Shown: positions 35,194 through 43,651 of the stretch, piece by piece
How the letters are laid out: every line of letters starts with the position of its first letter
How positions within the stretch are numbered: the stretch's first letter is position 1
Assembly (NCBI RefSeq): GCF_041080815.1
Contig: NZ_CP160205.1
Span: forward strand, 3,038,001-3,102,000
Source: Mucilaginibacter yixingensis
Lineage (GTDB): Bacteria > Bacteroidota > Bacteroidia > Sphingobacteriales > Sphingobacteriaceae
Length of the DNA stretch: 64,000 bases
Direction: 5' to 3'
Notes under the pieces: model-generated
Seen by the model: only the letters and a program-made list of their open reading frames with translations
Database searches by the model: none
What the model was told of the DNA's origin: nothing
Made by a program: the position numbers and the translations under genes

Positions 35194-35676
35194 ATGCATA
35201 ACTGGGAAGATTCATACTTAGAAGCAGAAGAGGCGATACGCAACACCAACTACCTGCATGCAAAGCAACTGCTGGAAAACATTATTTTAGATGAGCCATC
35301 AACCGCTCAGGCACATAACTCGCTGGGCTGGCTTTACCGCACCCAGTTTGATGACTATGAGCGTGCCGAAAATCATTACAAGGCCGCTATAAAAAGCAAT
35401 CCTAACTATCCGCACGCCTATGTAAACCTCATCATCCTGTACACCTATCAGGAGCAGTGGGAAAAACTAAAAGGCGTAGCCGAGCGTGCCATGCACCGGC
35501 CGCTGGTAGATAAATCGCTGATCTACTACCGCCTGGGCATTATGGAAGAGTATTTACAAAACTTTGAAAGCGCTGTAGACTATTACAAAAAAGCCATTAA
35601 ACTATGCCTCAACTTTGATACAATTGAGGATTATAAAAGAGCGATTGGCAACTGTGAGTATAAAGCTAATTTGTAA
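35194..35676 (+). CDS. Tetratricopeptide-repeat protein
   Basis: I choose the ATG at 35194; the frame extends back to a TTG at 35137. The 160-residue protein has no signal peptide. It has three to four TPR units: LHAKQLLENIILDEPSTAQA, LGWLYRTQFDDYERAENHYK (followed by AAIKSNPNYPHAYVNL) and LGIMEEYLQNFESAVDYYK (followed by KAIKLC). It probably mediates protein-protein contacts in the cytoplasm. A long symmetric terminator follows. Confidence 0.85.
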   Translation: MHNWEDSYLEAEEAIRNTNYLHAKQLLENIILDEPSTAQAHNSLGWLYRTQFDDYERAENHYKAAIKSNPNYPHAYVNLIILYTYQEQWEKLKGVAERAMHRPLVDKSLIYYRLGIMEEYLQNFESAVDYYKKAIKLCLNFDTIEDYKRAIGNCEYKANL

Positions 35677-35690
35677 AAGCTAACAATATA

Positions 35691-35730
35691 AACGAAGAAA
35701 GCCCGGCAAATTGCCGGGCTTTCTTCGTTT
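35691..35730. terminator. Long symmetric stem-loop terminator
   Basis: AACGAAGAAAGCCCGGCAA and TTGCCGGGCTTTCTTCGTT are perfect 19-nt arms, followed by T on the plus strand. It can end the TPR gene transcript and, being symmetric, possibly readthrough from glgB. Confidence 0.85.
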
Positions 35731-35737
35731 ATACCAA

Positions 35738-35854
35738 CATGTCATTTCGACCGTAGGGAGAAATCTTTTCGGTCATGCATCCTGTTTGGCAGCTCCGAAA
35801 AGATTTCTCAGTCGCGCCAACGCACCACCTCTCCTGCTCCATCGAAATGACATG
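35738..35854. repeat. Intergenic inverted repeat, family B
   Basis: Perfect 13-bp termini CATGTCATTTCGA/TCGAAATGACATG and an inner inverted pair GAGAAATCTTTTCGG/CCGAAAAGATTTCTC. It lies between convergent genes (TPR protein and glgB). Confidence 0.8.
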
Positions 35855-35868
35855 AGCTTTAATGCTTA

Positions 35869-38223
35869 TTACCCTACCCTCTTAAAATACAAAGCAGCCA
35901 GCGGCGGCAATGTTACCTGGATAGATTGGGCTTTACCGTGCCATTTCTCGTTATCTGATTTAATGGCGTGTGCATTGCCTACACCACTGCCCCAGTACTT
36001 CTTCTCGTCCGTATTGAGGATCTGTTGCCAGTTACCGGCAGCAGGTACACCAATACGCTGATGACGAATTACCGGCGTCATATTCAGCACCACTACAATA
36101 TCATCAGCAGGGTTGTTGCCTTTGCGCAGATACACCAGTACAGAGTCGTTAGCGTTGCCACCGTCAAGCCATTCAAAGCCGCTGGCGTCAAATGCACGCT
36201 CGTACAGGGCTGGTTCGCTGCGGTACAGGTGGTTCAATTCTTTTACCGTTTCTTTGATGCCTATGTGGTTTGGATACTCTAATACGTGCCATTGCAGTGA
36301 GTGTTGGAAATTCCACTCATCACCCTGACCAAACTCGGCACCCATAAACAACAACTTAGTACCCGGGTGACTAAACATATAGCCATACATCAGCCTCAGG
36401 TTGGCAAACTGGCGCCACTCATCACCCGGCATTTTGCGCAACATAGAGCCCTTACCATACACCACCTCATCGTGCGAGAAAGGCAGCATAAAGTTCTCGG
36501 TAAAGGCATAGATCATACTAAAAGTGATCTTGTTATGGTGATATTTACGGTGGATCGAGTCTTCGCTAAAATACTTCAGCGTGTCGTGCATCCAGCCCAT
36601 CATCCACTTCATACCAAAGCCCAGGCCTCCGTTATACAGCGGACGGCTCACACCGGTAAATGAAGTTGACTCCTCGGCAATGGTCTGCACATCAGGGAAG
36701 TGAGCGTAAACGGTCTGGTTAAACTCTTTCAGGAAAGAAATTGCCTCCAGGTTTTCGTTGCCACCAAATACGTTTGGCTCCCACTCGCCGTGGTTGCGCG
36801 AGTAATCGAGGTAAAGCATACTAGCCACGGCGTCAACACGCAAACCGTCAGCATGGTAACGCTCCAGCCAGAACAGCGCATTGCTAATCAGGAAAGCGCG
36901 AACCTCATTACGACCATAGTTAAAGATGTATGATTTCCAATCCGGGTGGAAACCTTTGCGGGTATCAGCATGCTCATACAGGTGCGTGCCGTCAAAGCGG
37001 TACAGCGCGTGAATGTCGCCCGGGAAGTGCGAAGGCACCCAATCCAGTATCACGCCAATGCCTTCCTGGTGGAAACGCTCAATCAGCTTCATCAGCTGTT
37101 GTGGCGTGCCGTAGCGCGAGCTGGCCGCAAAGTAGCCGCTTACCTGGTAGCCCCAGCTTGGATAATACGGGTGCTCCATAATCGGCATAAACTCTACGTG
37201 GGTAAAGCCCATATCTTTTACATAAGGCACCAGCTTATCGGCCAGTTGCTCATAAGTATAAAAATCATCCGGGCTTTCCAGGTTACGCGCCCATGAGCCC
37301 AGGTGTACCTCGTAAACCGAGTACGGGGCGTTGAGCGAGTTATTTTTATGACGGTTGGTCATCCAATTGCCGTCGTTCCATTCATAATAGGTATCGGCCA
37401 CTATTGACGCCGTGCGGGGTGGTTCTTCCCAACGCAGTGCAAACGGATCGCTTTTCTCCAGCTCTTCACCGCTGGTAGATTTGATGAAGTATTTGTACAC
37501 ATGGCCATTCCCCACATTAGGGATGTAGCCTTCCCAAATACCAGATCCATCCCAACGCACATACAGGTTGTGTGCACCGCGGTTCCAGCCGTTAAAATCG
37601 CCAATTACAGATACGCACTGTGCATTTGGTGCCCAAACCGCAAAGTAAGTACCTACCACACCGTTCAACTCCACCACATGCGATCCAAATTTCTCGTACA
37701 ACTTGAAATGTTTACCTGATCGGAACAGATCAACATCATAACTGGTAAAGCGCGAGTAAACTTCAACGGGTTTCATGTGTGATGGTGATGTGGCTGGTTG
37801 TTTGGCCGGTATCGGCTCTGTTTTAGCTTCAGTAGTGCTTGCCTTTTTTGCAGCTGGCTTTTTAGCCGGCGCAGCAACTGGTTCAGCAACAACTTCAACA
37901 GATGCAACAGCCTCTTTAACTTTAGTGGCACCTGCCTTCTTAGCAGCCGGCTTTTTAGCAGGTGCAGCTGGTGACTCAGCAGGAGTTGTTTCTACTTTAG
38001 CTTCAACTGCTTTTTTTGCAGGAGCCTTTTTAGCAGGAGCTTTTGCTTCTGGTGCAGGAGCCGTTTCAGCCGGTGCATTAACCGTTTTTTTGGCCGGCGC
38101 TTTTTTTGCAGGGGCCTTGGTTTCTTCGGCGTTGGCTATCGGGGTCTCTGCTGCATCAGCTTTCTTTGTCCGTTTTGTTTCGGGCTTCGGCTCGGAGCCG
38201 GTTTTAGGAGTTTGTTTTGCCAT
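35869..38223 (-). CDS. glgB: 1,4-alpha-glucan branching enzyme with Lys/Ala/Pro-rich N-terminal tail
   Basis: The 784-residue product has an ordinary branching enzyme from about residue 150: a CBM48-like domain (FAVWAPNAQCVSVIGDFNGW), then the GH13 barrel with nucleophile Asp464 in DGLRVDAVASM, acid Glu in IAEESTSF and Asp in FSHDEVVYGKG. It makes alpha-1,6 branches in glycogen. The first 149 residues are unusual: low-complexity runs of APAKKAPAKK type, like histone H1 or the basic tails of some bacterial DNA-binding proteins. Met150 could be a second start producing the core enzyme alone. It is the last gene of the minus-strand alpha-glucan block, 136 bp after the hydrolase gene. Confidence 0.94.
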   Translation of the reverse strand: MAKQTPKTGSEPKPETKRTKKADAAETPIANAEETKAPAKKAPAKKTVNAPAETAPAPEAKAPAKKAPAKKAVEAKVETTPAESPAAPAKKPAAKKAGATKVKEAVASVEVVAEPVAAPAKKPAAKKASTTEAKTEPIPAKQPATSPSHMKPVEVYSRFTSYDVDLFRSGKHFKLYEKFGSHVVELNGVVGTYFAVWAPNAQCVSVIGDFNGWNRGAHNLYVRWDGSGIWEGYIPNVGNGHVYKYFIKSTSGEELEKSDPFALRWEEPPRTASIVADTYYEWNDGNWMTNRHKNNSLNAPYSVYEVHLGSWARNLESPDDFYTYEQLADKLVPYVKDMGFTHVEFMPIMEHPYYPSWGYQVSGYFAASSRYGTPQQLMKLIERFHQEGIGVILDWVPSHFPGDIHALYRFDGTHLYEHADTRKGFHPDWKSYIFNYGRNEVRAFLISNALFWLERYHADGLRVDAVASMLYLDYSRNHGEWEPNVFGGNENLEAISFLKEFNQTVYAHFPDVQTIAEESTSFTGVSRPLYNGGLGFGMKWMMGWMHDTLKYFSEDSIHRKYHHNKITFSMIYAFTENFMLPFSHDEVVYGKGSMLRKMPGDEWRQFANLRLMYGYMFSHPGTKLLFMGAEFGQGDEWNFQHSLQWHVLEYPNHIGIKETVKELNHLYRSEPALYERAFDASGFEWLDGGNANDSVLVYLRKGNNPADDIVVVLNMTPVIRHQRIGVPAAGNWQQILNTDEKKYWGSGVGNAHAIKSDNEKWHGKAQSIQVTLPPLAALYFKRVG

Positions 38224-38359
38224 AAGAAAGGGGTCGCCCGCGAGCGGGATATTTACTGGTTGTTGTTGTCAAATATATCAATATTGAACACAAACGGGCA
38301 GTTTGTGTTTTTTTATTGATAGTAATTTAATACAAGGCAAACAACGGAACTGGCCGTGT

Positions 38360-39184
38360 TTAACGTTCGCCGTTTTGTTTTTCAAAAGATAGCAAAAAGA
38401 ATCCATCAACCCGCCTATTAAATTCATCCCGATGCTGAATTAGCGTTGCATGCTCAGAATCAGGTATCACCCACAGGTGTGAATTAGAAATATGACGAGC
38501 AATTTGCGCCGTATGCTCCACACTAATCACATCATGATCGCCACAGATGATGAACGCCGGGCATTGGATCACATTCAACTCATCGAAACTAATTTGAGGC
38601 TGCTCGTAATCCAACATAAACAGCTTCCAATCATTACGCTGCTTTCTGGTAAGTCGAGGGATAAGCCGGTGCAGGTGATGATGACGCTTCACCATATCGT
38701 AAAAACCTGGCGCAAAGGCTTCTTCGCCGGTTGTAAGGTTGGCGCCGGTAGCTGCCAGGCTGATCACTTTACGGGGATGGCGCATGGCCATCAACAAAGC
38801 GCAAATGCCGCCATCGCTCCACCCCAGTACATGACATTGTTCAATGTGCATCAGGTCAAGCAGCTCGGCAAAATCATCTGCCATCATTTTAAACGAAAGC
38901 TCATCGCCATGATCTATAGTTTTGCCCTGCGCACGGCTGTCAACCGCTATGACCTGATATTTTTGGGAGAAATACGGAATATTCTCGCTAAATGAGGCTA
39001 TACTGCCGTTGTTACCATGCAGCAGCAACAATGGCGTACCCTCTCCATAAATTTCCACATACATTTTAATGCCGTGCACCTCATAATACTTCCCTACCGC
39101 GGCGTTATCGCCGTAGGGAACAGGTTGGCCCTGATGCTGTTCAGCAACCGGAGTTCTTAATAAAGCTGACAGCAACTTCTTCAT
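38360..39184 (-). CDS. Alpha/beta-hydrolase fold protein
   Basis: The ATG at 39184 is preferred over an upstream GTG. The 274-residue protein has the fold's LLLLHGNNGSIASF oxyanion segment, the nucleophile elbow GWSDGG (Ser in the centre), Asp in CGDHDVISVEH and His in DSEHATL: a complete catalytic triad. It is likely cytoplasmic or weakly membrane-associated, since the MKKLLSALL opening is short. An esterase or lipase-like role is possible; the substrate is unknown. It lies between GH31 and glgB on the same strand but behind a terminator. Confidence 0.85.
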   Translation of the reverse strand: MKKLLSALLRTPVAEQHQGQPVPYGDNAAVGKYYEVHGIKMYVEIYGEGTPLLLLHGNNGSIASFSENIPYFSQKYQVIAVDSRAQGKTIDHGDELSFKMMADDFAELLDLMHIEQCHVLGWSDGGICALLMAMRHPRKVISLAATGANLTTGEEAFAPGFYDMVKRHHHLHRLIPRLTRKQRNDWKLFMLDYEQPQISFDELNVIQCPAFIICGDHDVISVEHTAQIARHISNSHLWVIPDSEHATLIQHRDEFNRRVDGFFLLSFEKQNGER

Positions 39185-39225
39185 ATCAACTGTAAAGCTA
39201 CGCAGCACAAAAATGTTTTGAGCAT

Positions 39226-39251
39226 AAAAAAGGCCCCATTTAGCGGGGCCT
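39226..39251 (-). terminator. Terminator after the GH31 gene
   Basis: On the minus strand AGGCCCC, loop GCTAAAT, GGGGCCT is followed by TTTTTT. It separates the GH31 gene from the hydrolase gene. Confidence 0.85.
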
Positions 39252-39256
39252 CTGTA

Positions 39257-41710
39257 TTATTTCATGATTTTGATATGCTTAAAGTTTTTGGTGAACCTAA
39301 ACTCCAGCTTATCATTACGATAGGTAAAGTTGGTGAACCACTTATTATCTACCAGGATGTTTGACGGCTTGAACGGCAAGCCTGTTACCGAGAAATGATA
39401 GTTCTCATAACGAGGCGTATATAACCCCTCCAAGCTCTGGCTAATGGTCATCTGACCGGCATCGCCATTTACAATAAACTTCTTCTCCAGATAAATATCC
39501 TGCTCGTAAGCAAAAGTTTCGCCGTAATCTTCAAAGTAGAAAGAGTTAACCTCGTAATCGCTGTAGTAAACGTTCAGCTTCACTTCCTCTATCTCTTTTT
39601 CGCCAACATATTGCTGTACAGGATATTCAGGAATAACAGAACCGGCTTTTACAAAAATCGGGATGATATCCAGCGGAGTTTCTACCATTACTTCTTTGCC
39701 GCCTTCAACTAACTCGCTGTTCCAGAAGTTATACCAATCGCCTTTTGGCAGGTAAACAGTACGGCGGGCAATACCTGGGTCAAGCACCGGACAGATCAAT
39801 ATCTTATCGCCATAAGTAAACTCATCCTGGCGGAAGTGGTTTGACTGTACATCCTGCTCCTGCATTACTACCGGGCGCAAAATTGGGAAACCATAGCGGT
39901 GATGCTCCCAGAAAGTTGAGTACAAGTATGGCAGCAAGCGATAACGCAGCTCTATAAACTTACGATTGATAGTGGTATATGGCTCGCCAAAGCTCCATGG
40001 CTCACGCTCTTTAGTATCACCAGCCGAGTGCGAACGCATGAACGGCGTAAAAGTGCCTAACTGTATCCAGCGGGTAAACAGTTCGCCGTCAGGCTCGCCG
40101 CTAAAACCGCCAATATCTGTACCGCAGAATGGCACGCCCGACATTGACAGGCGCTGACACTGGATGTTGCCCAGTTTCATGTGCTCCCAGCTGGCCACGT
40201 TATCACCGGTCCACACCGATGCATAGCGCTGTAAACCTGAGTAACCGGCGCGGGTGATAGTGAACGGACGCTTATTTTTCATCAGCTTGCGCAAACCATC
40301 ATAGGTTGAACGCACCATCTGCATACCGTAAACATTGTGCGCTTTACGGTGCGAACCACGATGACCATCGTACTGGTGACGAACATCGTCGGGGAAGGTA
40401 CCTGCACCAAAAACGGCAGGTTCGTTCATATCGTTCCAGACCCCGGCTACGCCAATGTCTACCAATTCATCAAACAAACCGCCCCACCACTCGCGCACAT
40501 CCGGATTGGTAAAATCAGGGAACTGGCAGCGGCCCGGCCACACGTGGCCTTCCATAAAGTAATCATCACTGCGGCGGCAGAAGTATTTCTTGTCTTTACC
40601 TTCTTTAAAGATGGCGTAATTGTCATCCACACGGATCCCCGGGTCAATAATTACCACCGTCTTAAAGCCCTGATCTGACAGTTCTTTAATCATTTTACGC
40701 GGATCAGGGAAGTATTTACGGTTCCAGGTAAAGCACCGGTAGCCATCCATGTAATCAATATCCAGGTAGATACCATCACAAGGGATCTTTTTATCGCGGA
40801 AACCTTTGGTTACCGCACGTACTTTTGACTCTGGATAGTAACTCCAGCGGCACTGGTGGTAACCCAAGGCCCAAAGCGGCGGCATTGGGTGCGTGCCGGT
40901 CAGGATATGGTAACGTTTTACCACGTCCATCATGTGCGGACCGTGAATATAATAGTATTGCAGCTCGCCACCATCGGCCCAGAAACTGGTTTTGGTTTTA
41001 TCTTCGGCGCCAAAATCAAACTGCGATTTAAAGGTATTATCAAAGAAGATACCGTGCGCCACACCTTCGTTTACGCTGATGTAGAACGGAATGGTGCGGT
41101 AAAGTGGATCCTGGTTCCAGGCGAACGAGTAAGCATCGGTATTCCAGTTTTTAAAGCGTTTGCCGCGCAGGTTCAGCTCGGTAGCCTTATCGCCCAGACC
41201 AAAGAAAGTTTCCTGAGGATGACAAACTTTGGTACCGAACACGTAGTAGCCGCCAAACTGAGTATTTTCTTCCCAGTGCATTGGTACGGCGTCCATACTG
41301 GTGATACGTAGTTCCTGATCTGAAAAAGAAATAAAGAAATCTTTTTTGCTGATGTGGCAGTTGATGCTCTCGGTAGAAATCCGGAACTCGGCGATATCTT
41401 CATGCAGATCAAATTTTACTTTTTTGGTCTCCAGTTTAGGTACTGCGTATGAGAATTCTTCCAGAAACACACCATGCGGAGCCACGCGCACACGAATAAT
41501 CTCTGGCGTTACCACCACCACCTCTACTTTGGCCTCGCCATCAGTAAAATAAAACTTGTTGCCACTTTGCTCCACCCCGCTTGGCGAACCAAGATATTTT
41601 TTAACAATAGGCTTAATGCCATCAGCAGGGTTATTTAAATGCCTGAAGCCTTCTTCTTCAACCTCCGTCAAAGGGACTTCTATATCCGGGTTGAGTACTT
41701 TTTCTTCCAT
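39257..41710 (-). CDS. Glycoside hydrolase family 31 alpha-glucosidase
   Basis: This 817-residue enzyme has an N-terminal beta domain (about 1-240), a barrel with ALGYHQCRWSYYPESKVR and IYLDIDYMDGYRCFTW, the catalytic nucleophile Asp427 in WNDMNEPAVF, and acid/base Asp in VWTGDNVASWEHMK. FTPFMRSHSAGDTKEREPW follows, then two C-terminal beta domains. It removes alpha-linked glucose from non-reducing ends of maltodextrins. No signal peptide is present, so it acts in the cytoplasm on imported oligosaccharides. It is 210 bp after the GH13 gene and probably has its own promoter there; I found no convincing -33/-7 pair in that space. Confidence 0.95.
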   Translation of the reverse strand: MEEKVLNPDIEVPLTEVEEEGFRHLNNPADGIKPIVKKYLGSPSGVEQSGNKFYFTDGEAKVEVVVVTPEIIRVRVAPHGVFLEEFSYAVPKLETKKVKFDLHEDIAEFRISTESINCHISKKDFFISFSDQELRITSMDAVPMHWEENTQFGGYYVFGTKVCHPQETFFGLGDKATELNLRGKRFKNWNTDAYSFAWNQDPLYRTIPFYISVNEGVAHGIFFDNTFKSQFDFGAEDKTKTSFWADGGELQYYYIHGPHMMDVVKRYHILTGTHPMPPLWALGYHQCRWSYYPESKVRAVTKGFRDKKIPCDGIYLDIDYMDGYRCFTWNRKYFPDPRKMIKELSDQGFKTVVIIDPGIRVDDNYAIFKEGKDKKYFCRRSDDYFMEGHVWPGRCQFPDFTNPDVREWWGGLFDELVDIGVAGVWNDMNEPAVFGAGTFPDDVRHQYDGHRGSHRKAHNVYGMQMVRSTYDGLRKLMKNKRPFTITRAGYSGLQRYASVWTGDNVASWEHMKLGNIQCQRLSMSGVPFCGTDIGGFSGEPDGELFTRWIQLGTFTPFMRSHSAGDTKEREPWSFGEPYTTINRKFIELRYRLLPYLYSTFWEHHRYGFPILRPVVMQEQDVQSNHFRQDEFTYGDKILICPVLDPGIARRTVYLPKGDWYNFWNSELVEGGKEVMVETPLDIIPIFVKAGSVIPEYPVQQYVGEKEIEEVKLNVYYSDYEVNSFYFEDYGETFAYEQDIYLEKKFIVNGDAGQMTISQSLEGLYTPRYENYHFSVTGLPFKPSNILVDNKWFTNFTYRNDKLEFRFTKNFKHIKIMK

Positions 41711-41920
41711 AAAGGGGTAGTCCTTTTTAGTTCAATTCAATATATACAAAACAAATGTGCAACAAACAGTAAATAGTAAGAACGAGAAATTTTGTTGCTT
41801 TACAAGTAACGTCTCAATAAACGCTCCATTATCAACCTCTGGCAATAATTCTCTTTCATAATTAGAATTCTGCCTGATAATGAGGCTTAAATTTAAAAAA
41901 TATATAACATTTTTGCCAAG

Positions 41921-43642
41921 TTAAAAAACAAGCAATACACCGGCAGATGCTTTTAAGGTAATATTTACCCCTAAATTGATGTCGGCAGTGGCAAATTTTC
42001 CCCCATTCAATAAATCGGCAAACTCAATTTCCCCACTAATTTGCAGCTGTTGGCGCAGTTCTTCGGGCAATTTCAAGTTCAATTCAACAGAGCTACGGTT
42101 AAAATTCACTACAACCAGCACGCGGGCATTTTCGGTATAACGCACGTAGGTGTAAATCTTTTCGTTAAAGCCAGGGCTGTGCTGATTTTCCAACGCTAGC
42201 TCGTAGAATTTCCCCAGTCGCAAGGCTTCATTCTCGCGCACGGCTATCAGTAGCTTTTTATAGAACTCACGTAAGGCTTGTGCCCCAGCTTCCAGCGCGC
42301 CGCCATCATAATTGCCATTGTTTACCCACTTTTGAAATTGCGGCATCGTCCAGTAATCAAAAATAGTGGACCGACCATCATCGCCGCTGAAACCCTGGGC
42401 TCCCCAGGCTGGTTCGCCCACCTCCTGGCCATGATAAATCATTACCGGGCCGGTTGATAGTGTGGCAGTGACGATCATTCCAGGCACGGCCAGCCAGGCG
42501 TCGCCCGCAAAAAATTGAGAAGCTACGCGTAACTCATCATGGTTTTCCATAAAGCGCAACATTCGCTCGTCAAAACCACGACAATCATAATTCCATACTT
42601 TATTAATATCCCACATGGTGGCATGCCACTCATTGCGGGTAAGGCGATAAATGGCATCATACAAACCCACCTTATCATACAGATAATCAAAATTACCGCG
42701 GAACAGGTAATCATGATACAAACCGGTGTTATAGGCTTCGCCGATGAAGATCAGCAACGGGAATTTTTTGCGTAATTCGGTTGTGATCCACTGCCAAAAC
42801 TCAATGGGCACCATCTCCACCATATCGCAACGGAAACCATCTATACCTTTGGCTGCCCAATAGTAAAGGATATCGTACAACTTGTGCCACAGCGGCGGGA
42901 TAGGATCAAAATGACCGCGACGATGACCGAGGTAATCAACCCCATAATTCAACTTCACCGTCTCAAACCAATCATTAACCGACGGCGTGGCGCTAAATAC
43001 ATCGTTACCGGTTGCTTTGGCGGGATTTTCGTCAAACTTGCCATCTTTTAAAGGATGATGATAGGCATCTCCACCAGGGTTATAGCCACCAGGCACCGCA
43101 AACGGCTGACCAGGGATATAGTAAAAATCGTTCTGTGCGCTAAACCCTTTTGTCGTATCGTCATCTTCACCCAGATCTCTCACACCATCCGGCTTCATAT
43201 CTGAATGATATGATCGGGCTACGTGGTTAGGTACAAAATCCATCAGCACCCGTAAATTATTAGCGTGACTGCGTTTAATCAAAGCCTCAAACTCCCCGAT
43301 GCGATTGGGTACATCAATAGCCAGATCAGGATTGATATCGTAATAATCTTTAATGGCATAAGGCGAACCGGCACGGCCTTTTACAACGTCAGGATCATCA
43401 TGCGGGATGCCGTGAGCGGTGTAATCGGTCATGGTAGCGTGTTCAATAACGCCGGTATACCAAACGTGGGTAAAGCCCATTTGCCTGATCTCTTGCAGGG
43501 CTTTATCGGTAATATCATTCAGTTTGCCCGATCCATTTTCTTCAATAGAGCCGTAATACTTGTTGGTGGCATTATTGTTACCAAACAAGCGCGGCAGAAG
43601 CTGGTAGATGACAAGTTTATGATCTGGAAATCGATCTGTCAT
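41921..43642 (-). CDS. Glycoside hydrolase family 13 alpha-amylase-type enzyme
   Basis: This 573-residue protein has a GH13 barrel opening VIYQLLPRLFG and YYDINPDLA, region I VLMDFVPNHVAR, nucleophile Asp273 in GFRCDMVEM, acid Glu in FIGEAYNTGLY and the transition-state Asp in MENHDELR. A C-terminal beta domain closes it. It has no signal peptide, so it cleaves alpha-1,4 glucans inside the cell, giving maltose or longer products for the GH65 phosphorylase. It starts 10 bp after the GH65 gene, in one operon. Confidence 0.93.
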   Translation of the reverse strand: MTDRFPDHKLVIYQLLPRLFGNNNATNKYYGSIEENGSGKLNDITDKALQEIRQMGFTHVWYTGVIEHATMTDYTAHGIPHDDPDVVKGRAGSPYAIKDYYDINPDLAIDVPNRIGEFEALIKRSHANNLRVLMDFVPNHVARSYHSDMKPDGVRDLGEDDDTTKGFSAQNDFYYIPGQPFAVPGGYNPGGDAYHHPLKDGKFDENPAKATGNDVFSATPSVNDWFETVKLNYGVDYLGHRRGHFDPIPPLWHKLYDILYYWAAKGIDGFRCDMVEMVPIEFWQWITTELRKKFPLLIFIGEAYNTGLYHDYLFRGNFDYLYDKVGLYDAIYRLTRNEWHATMWDINKVWNYDCRGFDERMLRFMENHDELRVASQFFAGDAWLAVPGMIVTATLSTGPVMIYHGQEVGEPAWGAQGFSGDDGRSTIFDYWTMPQFQKWVNNGNYDGGALEAGAQALREFYKKLLIAVRENEALRLGKFYELALENQHSPGFNEKIYTYVRYTENARVLVVVNFNRSSVELNLKLPEELRQQLQISGEIEFADLLNGGKFATADINLGVNITLKASAGVLLVF

Positions 43643-43651
43643 AGATACTTA

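Noticed and set aside
37775..38287. Plus-strand frame (170 codons) rich in Ala and Gly opposite the glgB tail
   Set aside because: It is the mirror of the repetitive Lys/Ala/Pro codons on the other strand and is not an independent gene.
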